In this document: piece by piece, positions 9,652-17,998 of the stretch
Layout of the letters: every line of letters begins with the position of its first letter
Numbering within the stretch: position 1 is the first letter of the stretch
Assembly: GCA_017462385.1 (NCBI GenBank)
Contig: JAFTRE010000012.1
Span: 34,019-98,018 of the forward strand
Reading direction: 5' to 3'
Origin: Clostridia bacterium
GTDB lineage: Bacteria > Bacillota > Clostridia > Oscillospirales > CAG-272
Length of the DNA stretch: 64,000 nucleotides
Translations under genes and position numbers: made by a program
The notes under the pieces: generated by a model
What the model was told of the DNA's origin: nothing
Database searches by the model: none
Seen by the model: the letters and a program-made list of their open reading frames with translations, nothing else

Positions 9652-10392
9652 TTATATAAGCGAGGTAATTATATTGACAACACCGCTTACCGCCATAACG
9701 CCGTAAACGGCTTTTTTCAGCATTGCGGCATTTAATTTTTTAAACACACACTTGCCTATTGTCGCCCCCAAGGCCATGCCAACTACACCGACCGTGAGAG
9801 CTATCCACACATTTACCGTGACAAACCCGGCGGACGCCTTGGCAATGATTGAGTTGATGTTTGAAATTATGAAAAACGCCGATAGAGTGGCGATATAGTC
9901 ATTTGAATCCTTTTCTGATTGCATAAAATAGATGACCGCGGGCGGTCCCCCCATTGAGAATATGGCGTTGGTTATGCCCGAAAGTGTGCCTAAAATAAGC
10001 CCCATATACCACGACGGCTTGATATGCATTTTACTTGAAAAGAAAAAGAAGTATACGCTGAGCACTATCAGCACGATACCGAGCATCAGCTTAAGTGTCG
10101 TATCGGCTTGATCCTTTATAAGAGCAACGGTGACATATGCCGCAACAGTGCTGCCTATCAGCGGAAATATAATGTTTTTCCAGTGTATGTGACGGAACAG
10201 CGTAACTGCCACGGTGACAGATGTACAGGTGCCGAGTATGGACGACAGGACATTTGCCTCTTGATATGCCAGTATGTAGGGCAAAAAGGTCATGGCAAAT
10301 ATGCCGAAGCCAAATCCGGTAACACTTTGAATAAAGCTTGCTCCCAGCGCTATGATCGCAATAAGTATTAACTGATAGATCTCTATATCCAT
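9652..10392 (-). CDS. TauE/SafE family membrane exporter
   Basis: A 246-residue integral membrane protein with about eight hydrophobic helices. The N-terminal ALGASFIQSVTGFGFGIFAM is the typical first half-repeat of the TauE/SafE family, and LSGITNAIFSMGGPPAVIYF around residues 135-155 is the second. Family members export sulfite, sulfoacetate or other small organic anions; the substrate here cannot be told. It is monocistronic, flanked by terminators at 9613-9649 and 10491-10520, so no neighbour points to a pathway. Confidence 0.88.
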   Translation of the reverse strand: MDIEIYQLILIAIIALGASFIQSVTGFGFGIFAMTFLPYILAYQEANVLSSILGTCTSVTVAVTLFRHIHWKNIIFPLIGSTVAAYVTVALIKDQADTTLKLMLGIVLIVLSVYFFFFSSKMHIKPSWYMGLILGTLSGITNAIFSMGGPPAVIYFMQSEKDSNDYIATLSAFFIISNINSIIAKASAGFVTVNVWIALTVGVVGMALGATIGKCVFKKLNAAMLKKAVYGVMAVSGVVNIITSLI

Positions 10393-10490
10393 GATATAAG
10401 GTGCTTTCTTGGAATTGTACTTGACCTTGCAGACAAATACAGCTTATATATTATCATTTTTTTGCTTTTTTGTCAATCTCAAAAACATAC

Positions 10491-10520
10491 AAAAGCTCCG
10501 CGGCATGCCGCGGAGCTTTT
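10491..10520 (-). terminator. Palindromic terminator after the Coat_F-like gene
   Basis: A fully self-complementary 30-bp palindrome (AAAAGCTCCGCGGCA and its complement). It lies right after the stop of the minus-strand gene 10522-10977 and gives a strong stem with a U-rich end. Confidence 0.85.
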
Positions 10521-10521
10521 G

Positions 10522-10977
10522 TCAGGAATACATGGAGTTTGCCTGCATATAGTCGTATATCATTTTGCCATGCTGCTGCTCTTCTTTTTGGATGTGGTTG
10601 AGCGCGTTGCGCAGATTTTCGTCCTTAAATTCGAAAATGCAGGTGTCATAAAGACTCGAGGCGTGCTTTTCGGTTGTCAGAAGATCGGTGCAGAGAAAAC
10701 AATCGGACTTTTTCTGCTCGTTCTCACCCGCGCCGTATGTGGCGGTGAAGGTGGGCATGGAGGTTGAGGATGCGCCTCCCATCTGAGGTGTGCCGCCATT
10801 TTCAATGGTGACGAGCGTATCAAAATGGGTCTGTTCGGTGTTTGCAATCTGATTAAAAAGATCCTTTAGCTGAGCATCGCACGCGGAGCTTGCATACTTG
10901 GTGTATTTGTCGATACAAAGCTTTTCCTGTCCTTTGAGATCCTTGATAAGACTGCTTTCTTTTTGTGTAAGCTGCAT
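10522..10977 (-). CDS. Coat_F-like / ferritin-like spore coat protein
   Basis: A 151-residue helical protein. The helices contain the paired acidic/His pattern of ferritin-like coat proteins: IANTEQTHFDTL around residues 44-55 and HIQKEEQQHGKMIYDYM near the C terminus. A Ser/Thr/Gly-rich insert (residues 60-85) separates the halves. Members of this family (CotF-like) sit in the spore coat. A promoter-like site matching sigma-G/sigma-F (TGAATA, 18 nt, CATAATA) lies just upstream, which supports expression in the forespore. ATG at 10977 has an AAGGAG site. The metal-binding ability is not proven by sequence alone. Confidence 0.78.
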   Translation of the reverse strand: MQLTQKESSLIKDLKGQEKLCIDKYTKYASSACDAQLKDLFNQIANTEQTHFDTLVTIENGGTPQMGGASSTSMPTFTATYGAGENEQKKSDCFLCTDLLTTEKHASSLYDTCIFEFKDENLRNALNHIQKEEQQHGKMIYDYMQANSMYS

Positions 10978-11009
10978 AATAATACTCCTTTTGAAAAAGA
11001 TTACACAAT

Positions 11010-11040
11010 TATTATGCGTGAGGTAGGTAAGGAATATTCA
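11010..11040 (-). promoter_or_regulatory. Candidate sigma-G/sigma-F promoter
   Basis: Read on the minus strand: TGAATA (-35, 11035-11040), 18-nt spacer, CATAATA (-10, 11010-11016). This is close to the forespore consensus TGAATA / CATACTA and unlike the sigma-A boxes seen elsewhere in the window. It is positioned about 35 nt upstream of the Coat_F-like start. Confidence 0.55.
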
Positions 11041-11052
11041 GTATAATATAAA

Positions 11053-11074
11053 AAAGGGGCTTGACAGCCCCTTT
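11053..11074 (-). terminator. Intrinsic terminator
   Basis: A 9-bp stem (AAAGGGGCT, 11053-11061, with its complement 11066-11074) and 4-nt loop after the stop of the minus-strand gene at 11080. T-rich on exit. Confidence 0.75.
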
Positions 11075-11079
11075 GATAT

Positions 11080-12165
11080 TCAGTTGTTTTGATTTACTCG
11101 GAGTTCTTCCTCTTGGTGTGTCATATTAAAACGTACCTCTGTGCCCTTGCTTTCGACCATTGCGATCATTGCGTTGTAGATAGCCCAAAATTGGGGAAAG
11201 TTTATCCGTGTGTCGTGAACGCGAGACATGTGGTAATCATAGATGGAGACGGTGCCTGATTTTTCAAATTTAGTCACGTAATTTATACCCTCAAGGTAAA
11301 TGTATTCGCCGTCCATTATTAAACTATCTACTTCCTCGTGCATATGCGTGGATGGGAGCGAGAAAAAGTCCTGAGTTTCCCAAACTCTTAAAAGTGATGA
11401 CGTTTCTTGCGATGACAGCGTATAAGTAACATCTTCAAAAGTGGGGTTTGGCTTTATGGTGCTTTCGTAATAATAGCGCTTGTATATCAGTGTTCCTGTT
11501 CCGTCATGATGAACGTAAAAATCAATATAATGCAGTCCGCCAAAGGAAACATCTACTGTCAATCGGTATGCCTGTGCATAGGTTTCTTCTGCTACGAGCT
11601 GACGTATATCTGTCAAGCCCAGATTATATCTGATTGTATATAATGAATTTGCGGCACCTTCTATTCGTGCATTGGCTTTTTGGTTATCTATGGTTTTGGT
11701 AGGCCAGTTACCGTCAAGAATAATTTGAGGCGCATCGTGCTCGTATATTTCCTGCATCAATTCGTCGTGGATATACACCATGCTTGTTCTGATGGCGCGA
11801 TCAAGCATCCAGGTGCCGTCTTCACTTTGGGTAAAGAAAACATATAACAGATTGTTATCCGGAGAACTGTATACTGTGTATAGATATCCGTCTTTTTCAC
11901 GCAATATTTTGTTGCCGAAATAATATTGTACTTGAGCGAGTGTGCTGTCGATTATCGGATATGGGTATGGATTCCGGTCTGCAAGCTCTGCATCGTATTC
12001 AAACGGAGTTTCATTGTCAATGACAAGCTTATTGCCGTAAACGTAATCATCGTGTGTGAATGCCGGATGCTTTATAAATGAGAGGGCATAATAGCCGCCT
12101 GCAATGCACAGGGCCAACAATATTACGGCGCAAACAATGATAATAACCAATTTCTTGCGTGTCAT
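11080..12165 (-). CDS. Membrane-anchored extracytoplasmic protein of unknown function
   Basis: A 361-residue protein with a basic start (MTRKK) and one hydrophobic helix at about residues 6-29, then a soluble region rich in Tyr and Asp. It looks like a type II membrane-anchored or uncleaved-signal protein with an external domain. The start at 12165 is chosen because AAAGGAGG lies at 12173-12180; the frame stays open a further 74 codons upstream without a ribosome site. I do not recognise a domain. It is a single-gene unit between two terminators. Confidence 0.72.
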   Translation of the reverse strand: MTRKKLVIIIVCAVILLALCIAGGYYALSFIKHPAFTHDDYVYGNKLVIDNETPFEYDAELADRNPYPYPIIDSTLAQVQYYFGNKILREKDGYLYTVYSSPDNNLLYVFFTQSEDGTWMLDRAIRTSMVYIHDELMQEIYEHDAPQIILDGNWPTKTIDNQKANARIEGAANSLYTIRYNLGLTDIRQLVAEETYAQAYRLTVDVSFGGLHYIDFYVHHDGTGTLIYKRYYYESTIKPNPTFEDVTYTLSSQETSSLLRVWETQDFFSLPSTHMHEEVDSLIMDGEYIYLEGINYVTKFEKSGTVSIYDYHMSRVHDTRINFPQFWAIYNAMIAMVESKGTEVRFNMTHQEEELRVNQNN

Positions 12166-12229
12166 AACGAAACCTCCTTTTATTGTTGATTTAATTATAT
12201 CATATGAAATTGTGGCTGTCAACAAAAAC

Positions 12230-12253
12230 GTCCCGCACCGTTGGGGGCGGGAC
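12230..12253 (-). terminator. Intrinsic terminator of FAD oxidoreductase gene
   Basis: Stem GTCCCGC / GCGGGAC (12230-12236 and 12247-12253) with a 10-nt loop; on the minus strand it is followed by GTTTTTGTT. It ends the gene at 12263-14080. Confidence 0.75.
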
Positions 12254-12262
12254 ATTGATGTT

Positions 12263-14080
12263 TTATCTGACTTCAAAAGCGAAAATGTGTGCCTGTGCAC
12301 TTCCATAGGTATTCCAAAGAGAATCCGAGAAGTAGGTGGCGATAGGAATGAGGCGAACAGCAGTTGTGTCAACATCGATGTTTTCACGTATCATGCGCTG
12401 ATGGTTGTCGCTCGTTTCATATACGGTCTGCCAGTTGCCGTTGTCGTCAAGCGCCTCGACGCGGAAGGATTTAAGCATGCAACGTGGGAATCCGAAGGTG
12501 GTGAAGTTATAGTCACGGCGACGGTAGAGCACGGTCGAAATATTTAACACGTCGGGATTACCGTCAGTGAATTCACGGTCAAGGTCGCTGTCGACTATCA
12601 GACGGAAAGAGGAGACGTGCGTCTTTTTATCGAATGTGTAAGTGATCGCGCGATTGCACATGCCGAAATAGCCGTTGTCATTGCCCCATATCTTGCGTTC
12701 CATGCCGTTATGAAGCACAGATGCGTCCCCCCAATCGGCGCTGAGCTTGGCCGAAAGCGACAGGGGAGAGATGGGACGCTTAAATCCAGGCAGGAAGCAG
12801 TCATCTTCCATGAGGCGGTTTTGTATCTCCGTGATGCGCGCGGAGCAAACCTCGCGCGGCAGCATTCCGTGCTGAACGGCGTCAGCTGCGGCGGTGCCGA
12901 CAGCCTGGCCCATAACACCGCAGGTACCCATAACGCGCGTCGTGCTGAAGGCTATGTGGGTAGCGCTGATATTTCGTCCCGCGAACATAAGGTTGTCGAT
13001 GTTCTTGGAGTAAAGCGCGCGGAGCGGGATTCCGTATGGCTCGGTGAGACGGCGCTTTTGCAGATGTCCCTCGCCCTGGGCGCTCATATAAAAGCCGCCG
13101 GGCAGGTGGTTGTCGATCTGCCATCCGCCGTATGCAACGGTGTCGGGGAACTGCCGGCCTGCCTCAACATCCTGCTGGGTGAGTATGTAATCACCGACAT
13201 ATCGGCGGCTCTCACGCTTGCCGGGCAGAAATCCGACAAAGTCAAGCTCCCAGTTGTCGGCCCCGTGATCGCCTTGGTTTTTAATGTGATCCCAAACGCC
13301 AAAGGCAATCTTGAGCAGCTCATCGCGCGTCGTTTCGGTGTCGCGCAGCGAGTCGACCATACCTCCGAGCTCTATCCAGTAAAAGTTTGTATTTATCTTA
13401 TCGAGACATTCGTGCGGTTTGAAGTTCATTTCTTCGTCAGTGTGATATGTGTGCGCCCAAACGGGAGGTACATACTCGCACTTGTGATCGGTCTCATGCG
13501 CTTGAATCATGAGACTCATGCCCATTGTGTGGCGGTCGGCAACATCCAGTCCGAATTCTTCGCCAAAGGCGTCCTTTGCTTCGCGACCGACCATGTATTC
13601 GGCATCGGTTAATTCGGCAAGTATGCTGTCGCCTGAGCAGTCAACGAAGATTTTTGCCTCTACAGTGTGCCAAGTGTAGGTGGTAAGCTGGAATCCTGTA
13701 ACACTCTCTATGTGACCGTTTTCGCTTTTTGCATCGCAGACAGAGCAGTTGAGAATAAGCTCGATGTTGGGCTCTGCCATCACTTTTCCGTAAAGAAGGG
13801 CGTCCCAAAGGGCAAAATTTCTGTCTTTGTTGCCATACATATTGTCGAGAAGTATCTCCTCCATGAGGCCTGTTTCCTGCAGATTGCGGACACGGCTGCC
13901 GGCTCCCGACACCCACATGCGTATCTCAGAGGACGAATTTCCGCCGAGCATTGGTCTGTCCTGCACGAGAACAACGCGAGAGCCGCATCTGGCGGCAGAA
14001 ATCGCGCAAAAAGTGCCTGCAAGTCCTCCGCCGATGACGCAAATGTCCGCTTTGTGAAATTTTTCGTATTTTTGTCTCAT
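12263..14080 (-). CDS. FAD-dependent oxidoreductase (FAD_oxidored family), copy 1
   Basis: A 605-residue flavoprotein. Residues 11-24 give the dinucleotide-binding motif ADICVIGGGLAGTF, followed by GGNSSSEIRMWVSGAG, the hallmark of this family, then FVDCSGDSILAELTDA. The middle holds GLWDHIKN-type and PGKRESRR motifs, and YSKNIDNLMFAGRNIS is the second FAD-contact block. The last ~150 residues look like a beta-sandwich extension. The start at 14080 is preferred because AAAGG precedes it by 9 nt; 14101 would place the start upstream of the site. The substrate is unknown. It is opposite to an AraC regulator with interlocked promoters, suggesting inducible control. A paralogue lies at 21478-23334. 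Confidence 0.85.
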   Translation of the reverse strand: MRQKYEKFHKADICVIGGGLAGTFCAISAARCGSRVVLVQDRPMLGGNSSSEIRMWVSGAGSRVRNLQETGLMEEILLDNMYGNKDRNFALWDALLYGKVMAEPNIELILNCSVCDAKSENGHIESVTGFQLTTYTWHTVEAKIFVDCSGDSILAELTDAEYMVGREAKDAFGEEFGLDVADRHTMGMSLMIQAHETDHKCEYVPPVWAHTYHTDEEMNFKPHECLDKINTNFYWIELGGMVDSLRDTETTRDELLKIAFGVWDHIKNQGDHGADNWELDFVGFLPGKRESRRYVGDYILTQQDVEAGRQFPDTVAYGGWQIDNHLPGGFYMSAQGEGHLQKRRLTEPYGIPLRALYSKNIDNLMFAGRNISATHIAFSTTRVMGTCGVMGQAVGTAAADAVQHGMLPREVCSARITEIQNRLMEDDCFLPGFKRPISPLSLSAKLSADWGDASVLHNGMERKIWGNDNGYFGMCNRAITYTFDKKTHVSSFRLIVDSDLDREFTDGNPDVLNISTVLYRRRDYNFTTFGFPRCMLKSFRVEALDDNGNWQTVYETSDNHQRMIRENIDVDTTAVRLIPIATYFSDSLWNTYGSAQAHIFAFEVR

Positions 14081-14128
14081 ACAAATTACCTTTACTTTCA
14101 TTTTTTTATAATCTTTTTCGATTGCCTG

Positions 14129-14156
14129 TTGACAAATTCAAAAAATAGTGTATAAT
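14129..14156 (+). promoter_or_regulatory. Sigma-A promoter of the AraC regulator gene
   Basis: TTGACA (14129-14134), 16-nt spacer, TATAAT (14151-14156), reading right toward the gene at 14227. Its -10 box is adjacent to the -10 box of the opposing promoter. Confidence 0.75.
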
Positions 14157-14157
14157 A

Positions 14158-14186
14158 ATTATAAGGTTCACGCGATAGCAATTCAA
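14158..14186 (-). promoter_or_regulatory. Sigma-A promoter of FAD oxidoreductase copy 1
   Basis: On the minus strand TTGAAT (14181-14186), 17-nt spacer, TATAAT (14158-14163), reading left toward 14080. It faces the AraC promoter so that polymerase could not occupy both at once. Confidence 0.7.
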
Positions 14187-14226
14187 CCTGAATAAAGACA
14201 AAATATTGTAGAAATGTGATGCGATT

Positions 14227-15138
14227 ATGAAAAACTATGTAAAACAGCACATCGAGCAAGGCTCGTACGGAGAAAATCCCGTGATGGCGGGAAATTCTTA
14301 TTCAAGCGTTCATGGTTGGGCGGACAGGCTTATCCATGATAGTCTCGTTTTTTCGCACCGCGAAAACGATTATACAGATGAAACCTTTTACGAGGGATTT
14401 CACAGTCACGACTATTATGAAGTAGTATTTTATATTTCGGGCAAAGTGGAGTATGTTTGTGAAAACGACGTTTTCAAGCCTCTTCCCGGAATGGTTATTG
14501 CAAGTCTGCCGGATACTATGCATACCGCGCGCCTGGTTTCCGACAGTAAATATGAAAGATACGTATTTTATTTTAAGCGCGACTTTTTCAGCTATTGCGG
14601 AGAGCAGCTGTCATTGCCCGCATTCTTTACGGCTTACGGCAGTTACGGCGCATTGCAGCCCGATGAGGCTCTGTTTGAACAGCTTCGCACGCTTGCCGAC
14701 GCGGCAGACCGTGCGGCGGCGCAGGGAAGTGCGGACGGCAGAGCGCTGGCATACAGCTATATAATTCAGTTCTTTGCGCTTCTCGGCGGTGAAAGTGATC
14801 TGGCAGTCCGTGTCAACGATAAGTTGCCCGAAAATGTTGCTCGCATCAAAAAGTACATCGATACTTATTATACTACCATTGAGGGCGTCAGCGAGATCGC
14901 GGCTTATTTCTTCTATAGCCGTGAGCATGCGTCAAGACTGTTCCGTCAGTACTTTAACATAACTCTGTCCGAATACCTTATGCAAAGACGTGTGGCGGAG
15001 AGCGCCAAGCTGTTGCTTGAGGGACAGAGCGTAGCACAGGCGTGCTATGCTGTCGGTTTCCGCAGTGTTTCATCCTATATCAATGCATTCCGCCGCATAA
15101 CCGGCTGTCTGCCTTCTGAATATAAAAAGAGAAGATGA
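14227..15138 (+). CDS. AraC-family transcriptional regulator
   Basis: A 303-residue regulator. Residues 50-110 form a cupin-like sensor (FHSHDYYEVVFYISG, then PGMVIASLPDTMHTARL), and the C-terminal 100 residues hold two helix-turn-helix motifs, the second in AQACYAVGFRSVSSYINAFRR ending with SEYKKRR. Such sensors usually bind sugars or related metabolites, and the regulator acts on adjacent catabolic genes; here the neighbour is the FAD oxidoreductase on the other strand. No clear Shine-Dalgarno site precedes the ATG at 14227. A strong terminator follows. The ligand is unknown. Confidence 0.9.
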   Translation: MKNYVKQHIEQGSYGENPVMAGNSYSSVHGWADRLIHDSLVFSHRENDYTDETFYEGFHSHDYYEVVFYISGKVEYVCENDVFKPLPGMVIASLPDTMHTARLVSDSKYERYVFYFKRDFFSYCGEQLSLPAFFTAYGSYGALQPDEALFEQLRTLADAADRAAAQGSADGRALAYSYIIQFFALLGGESDLAVRVNDKLPENVARIKKYIDTYYTTIEGVSEIAAYFFYSREHASRLFRQYFNITLSEYLMQRRVAESAKLLLEGQSVAQACYAVGFRSVSSYINAFRRITGCLPSEYKKRR

Positions 15139-15169
15139 ATAGCATATGACTTTTGCATTTGCTAAAACG

Positions 15170-15212
15170 AATGGGTTTGCATCTTATGAAAATGAGGTGC
15201 AAACCCATTTTT
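15170..15212 (+). terminator. Intrinsic terminator after AraC gene
   Basis: Stem 15171-15185 with 15194-15208 (ATGGGTTTGCA core and complement), loop about 8 nt, followed by a T-run. It isolates the regulator from clpB. Confidence 0.85.
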
Positions 15213-15220
15213 TATATCAA

Positions 15221-15257
15221 AAATTTTAGCACTCAGCGCATTCGAGTGCTAAAATTT
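15221..15257. promoter_or_regulatory. CIRCE operator (HrcA binding site)
   Basis: Perfect CIRCE: TTAGCACTC (15226-15234), 9-nt spacer, GAGTGCTAA (15244-15252). The symmetry continues five bases outward on each side. It stands about 100 nt before the clpB start, so clpB is predicted to be repressed by HrcA and induced by heat. TTTACA at 15255-15260 and TATAAG at 15280-15285 could be promoter boxes overlapping the operator, but the exact promoter is unresolved. Confidence 0.93.
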
Positions 15258-15349
15258 ACAAATCCGTCACAATTCATGCTATAAGTCTTCACAAATGGGG
15301 TATAAAATATATAACGTAAAAAAATCAATGCCAAAAGGAGGTATTGTTT

Positions 15350-17932
15350 ATGAATACACAAAAACTGACACAAAAAAGCATAGAAGCCATTAACCGTGCG
15401 CAAAGCATTGCTACGGATAATGGAAACCGTCAGCTTGAGCAGGCGCATCTGCTGGCGGCGCTTGTCGAGCAGGACGGCGGTATTGCCCGCGAGCTTATAA
15501 AAAAGTGCGGAGCAGACCCCGTCGCGCTCGGTGAACGGCTGATGAGCGTTATATCAAACTATCCCAAGGTCAGCGGTGACGGAGGAATGTATCTGTCGCA
15601 GTCGGCGGACAAAGCACTTAACGAAGCCGAAAAGCTCGCAGAGCGCATGGGCGACGAATATATATCGGTAGAGCATATACTCATGGGTATAGTAGAATGC
15701 GCCGATAAAGACATAAAACAGCTATTGAAGGATTTTTCTCTGGACAAAAACCAACTGCTGTCTTCACTCAAGGAGCTTCGCGGCAACCGCCGCGTCACGG
15801 GCGATAATCCTGAGGATACCTTTAACGCCCTCGCCAAATACGGTACAGACCTTGTCGAACGTGCGAGAGCGCAAAAGCTTGACCCTGTTATCGGACGAGA
15901 TGAGGAGATACGAAACGTTATACGCATACTTTCCCGTAAGACAAAAAACAACCCCTGCCTCATCGGCGAGCCCGGTGTCGGTAAAACCGCTATCGCGGAA
16001 GGCTTGGCGCAGAGAATAGTGCGCGGAGATGTGCCCGATAACCTTAAAGATCGCAGTGTATTTTCGCTCGATATGGGCGCACTTATCGCGGGCGCAAAGT
16101 TCCGCGGTGAATTTGAAGAGCGGCTCAAAGCCGTGCTTGAGGACATACGCAAAAGTGATGGCAGAATAATACTTTTCATAGACGAGCTTCATACCATCGT
16201 CGGCGCGGGCAAGACAGAGGGCGCTATGGATGCAGGTAACCTGCTAAAGCCTATGTTGGCGCGCGGCGAGCTGCACTGCATCGGCGCAACTACGCTTGAC
16301 GAGTACCGCCTTTATATTGAAAAGGATGCGGCACTTGAACGACGTTTCCAGCCGGTTATGGTTGATGAACCCAGCGTTGAGGATACAATATCCATACTGC
16401 GCGGACTCAAAGAGAGATACGAGGTCTACCACGGCGTAAAGATACACGATACGGCACTTCTTGCCGCCGCAACACTGTCGTCTCGCTATATTTCCGACCG
16501 ATTTTTGCCCGATAAGGCGATAGACCTGGTCGACGAAGCGTGTGCGCTCATCAAAACCGAAATGAATTCAATGCCCACCGAGCTCGATGAGCTGCAACGA
16601 CGTATCATGCAGCTTGAAATAGAAGAGGCCGCGCTGAAACGAGAAACAGACAAGCTGTCCGTTGAGCACCTCGCCGAAATACAGCATGAGCTGGCAGAAC
16701 GGCGCGAGCACTTTTCCGAAATGAAGGCTAAGTGGGATAACGAGAAAAACGCTATTGACCGCGTCGGTGAGCTGCGCCGCAAGATCGAGCAGACCAATGC
16801 GGATATCGAGAAGGCGCAGAACGAATATGACCTCAGCCGCGCGGCAGAGCTGAAATACGGCGTGCTTCCCAATCTTCAGCGCGAGCTTGAAGAAGCGGAG
16901 ATGCAGGACGGCGCGGATACCAAGACCACGCTTTTGCGGAGCAGCGTTACCGAGGAGGAGATCGCCAAGATCGTTGCCCGCTGGACGGGGATTCCCGTTT
17001 CAAAGTTGCTTGAAAGCGAACGCAAAAAACTGCTCGATATGCCCGAAATACTGCACAAAAGAGTGGTCGGACAGGACGAAGCGGTTCGTCTTGTCAGCAA
17101 CGCAATATTGCGCTCCCGCGCGGGAATACAGGACCCCAACAGACCCATCGGTTCGTTTATGTTCCTGGGACCCACGGGCGTTGGTAAGACCGAGCTTGCA
17201 AAGGCGCTCGCCGAGGCGCTGTTTGACGACGAAAAGAACATCGTTCGTATCGATATGAGCGAATATATGGAGAAGTTCTCGGTATCTCGTCTGATAGGAG
17301 CGCCTCCCGGATATGTCGGATATGACGAAGGCGGCCAGCTTACCGAGGCGGTACGTCGCAGACCTTATTCGGTCGTGCTGTTCGATGAGATAGAAAAGGC
17401 GCATCCCGATGTGTTCAATATTCTGCTTCAAGTACTGGATGACGGTCGTATAACCGACAGCCAGGGACGAACGGTCGATTTCAAAAACACCATTATTATA
17501 ATGACGTCCAACCTGGGCTCCGAATTGATACTTGACGGTATAACTGCAGATGGAGATATCAGCGCAGAAGCGCGCGAAGGCGTCACAGCATTGCTTCGCC
17601 GCCAGTTCCGTCCCGAATTTCTCAACCGTGTGGATGAGATAATATTCTACCGCCCGCTGACCAAAAAGGATATATACGCTATCTCCGAGCTGTTGTTTGA
17701 AAAACTTCGCGGTAGACTCCGTGATATGAGACTGACACTGAACGTAACCGACGCAGCAAGGGATTATATGATAGAGTCCGGCTACGACCCGATCTACGGT
17801 GCTCGCCCGCTCAAACGCTTTATTCAGTCCAAAGCCGAAACGGTGGTCGCACAGTATATAATTGCCGCCGACCCCGCACCCGACAGCATACTCACGCTGG
17901 ACTATAACGGCAGAGAGCTGTATATTAAATAA
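15350..17932 (+). CDS. clpB: ATP-dependent chaperone ClpB
   Basis: Hsp100 disaggregase working with DnaK to rescue aggregated proteins in the cytoplasm. The 860-residue protein has the N-terminal Clp repeats (residues 1-140), first AAA+ domain with Walker [14 protein letters not shown], the coiled-coil middle domain (about 400-520, with [18 protein letters not shown]), and a second AAA+ domain with [14 protein letters not shown]. The ATG at 15350 has an excellent AAAAGGAGG site (15333-15341); the TTG six bases earlier is rejected. It stands alone, controlled by the CIRCE element upstream. Confidence 0.97.
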   Translation: MNTQKLTQKSIEAINRAQSIATDNGNRQLEQAHLLAALVEQDGGIARELIKKCGADPVALGERLMSVISNYPKVSGDGGMYLSQSADKALNEAEKLAERMGDEYISVEHILMGIVECADKDIKQLLKDFSLDKNQLLSSLKELRGNRRVTGDNPEDTFNALAKYGTDLVERARAQKLDPVIGRDEEIRNVIRILSRKTKNNPCLIGEPGVGKTAIAEGLAQRIVRGDVPDNLKDRSVFSLDMGALIAGAKFRGEFEERLKAVLEDIRKSDGRIILFIDELHTIVGAGKTEGAMDAGNLLKPMLARGELHCIGATTLDEYRLYIEKDAALERRFQPVMVDEPSVEDTISILRGLKERYEVYHGVKIHDTALLAAATLSSRYISDRFLPDKAIDLVDEACALIKTEMNSMPTELDELQRRIMQLEIEEAALKRETDKLSVEHLAEIQHELAERREHFSEMKAKWDNEKNAIDRVGELRRKIEQTNADIEKAQNEYDLSRAAELKYGVLPNLQRELEEAEMQDGADTKTTLLRSSVTEEEIAKIVARWTGIPVSKLLESERKKLLDMPEILHKRVVGQDEAVRLVSNAILRSRAGIQDPNRPIGSFMFLGPTGVGKTELAKALAEALFDDEKNIVRIDMSEYMEKFSVSRLIGAPPGYVGYDEGGQLTEAVRRRPYSVVLFDEIEKAHPDVFNILLQVLDDGRITDSQGRTVDFKNTIIIMTSNLGSELILDGITADGDISAEAREGVTALLRRQFRPEFLNRVDEIIFYRPLTKKDIYAISELLFEKLRGRLRDMRLTLNVTDAARDYMIESGYDPIYGARPLKRFIQSKAETVVAQYIIAADPAPDSILTLDYNGRELYIK

Positions 17933-17938
17933 AGAGGA

Positions 17939-17978
17939 GGCTGTCTCAAATGCATAAATGCATTTGAGACAGCCACTT
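17939..17978. terminator. Bidirectional terminator between clpB and solute-binding gene
   Basis: A 16-bp perfect stem (17939-17954 with 17959-17974) around a 4-nt loop. It serves clpB on the plus strand and the converging lipoprotein gene. Confidence 0.85.
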
Positions 17979-17998
17979 TTGTTATAACGCATCAGCTG

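Noticed and set aside
12617-13612. 331-codon frame opposite FAD oxidoreductase copy 1
   Set aside because: No start signal or domain, and the minus strand has a clear flavoprotein in the same place.
17000-17992. 330-codon frame opposite clpB
   Set aside because: Overlaps the second AAA+ domain of clpB in antisense and has no ribosome site or motif.
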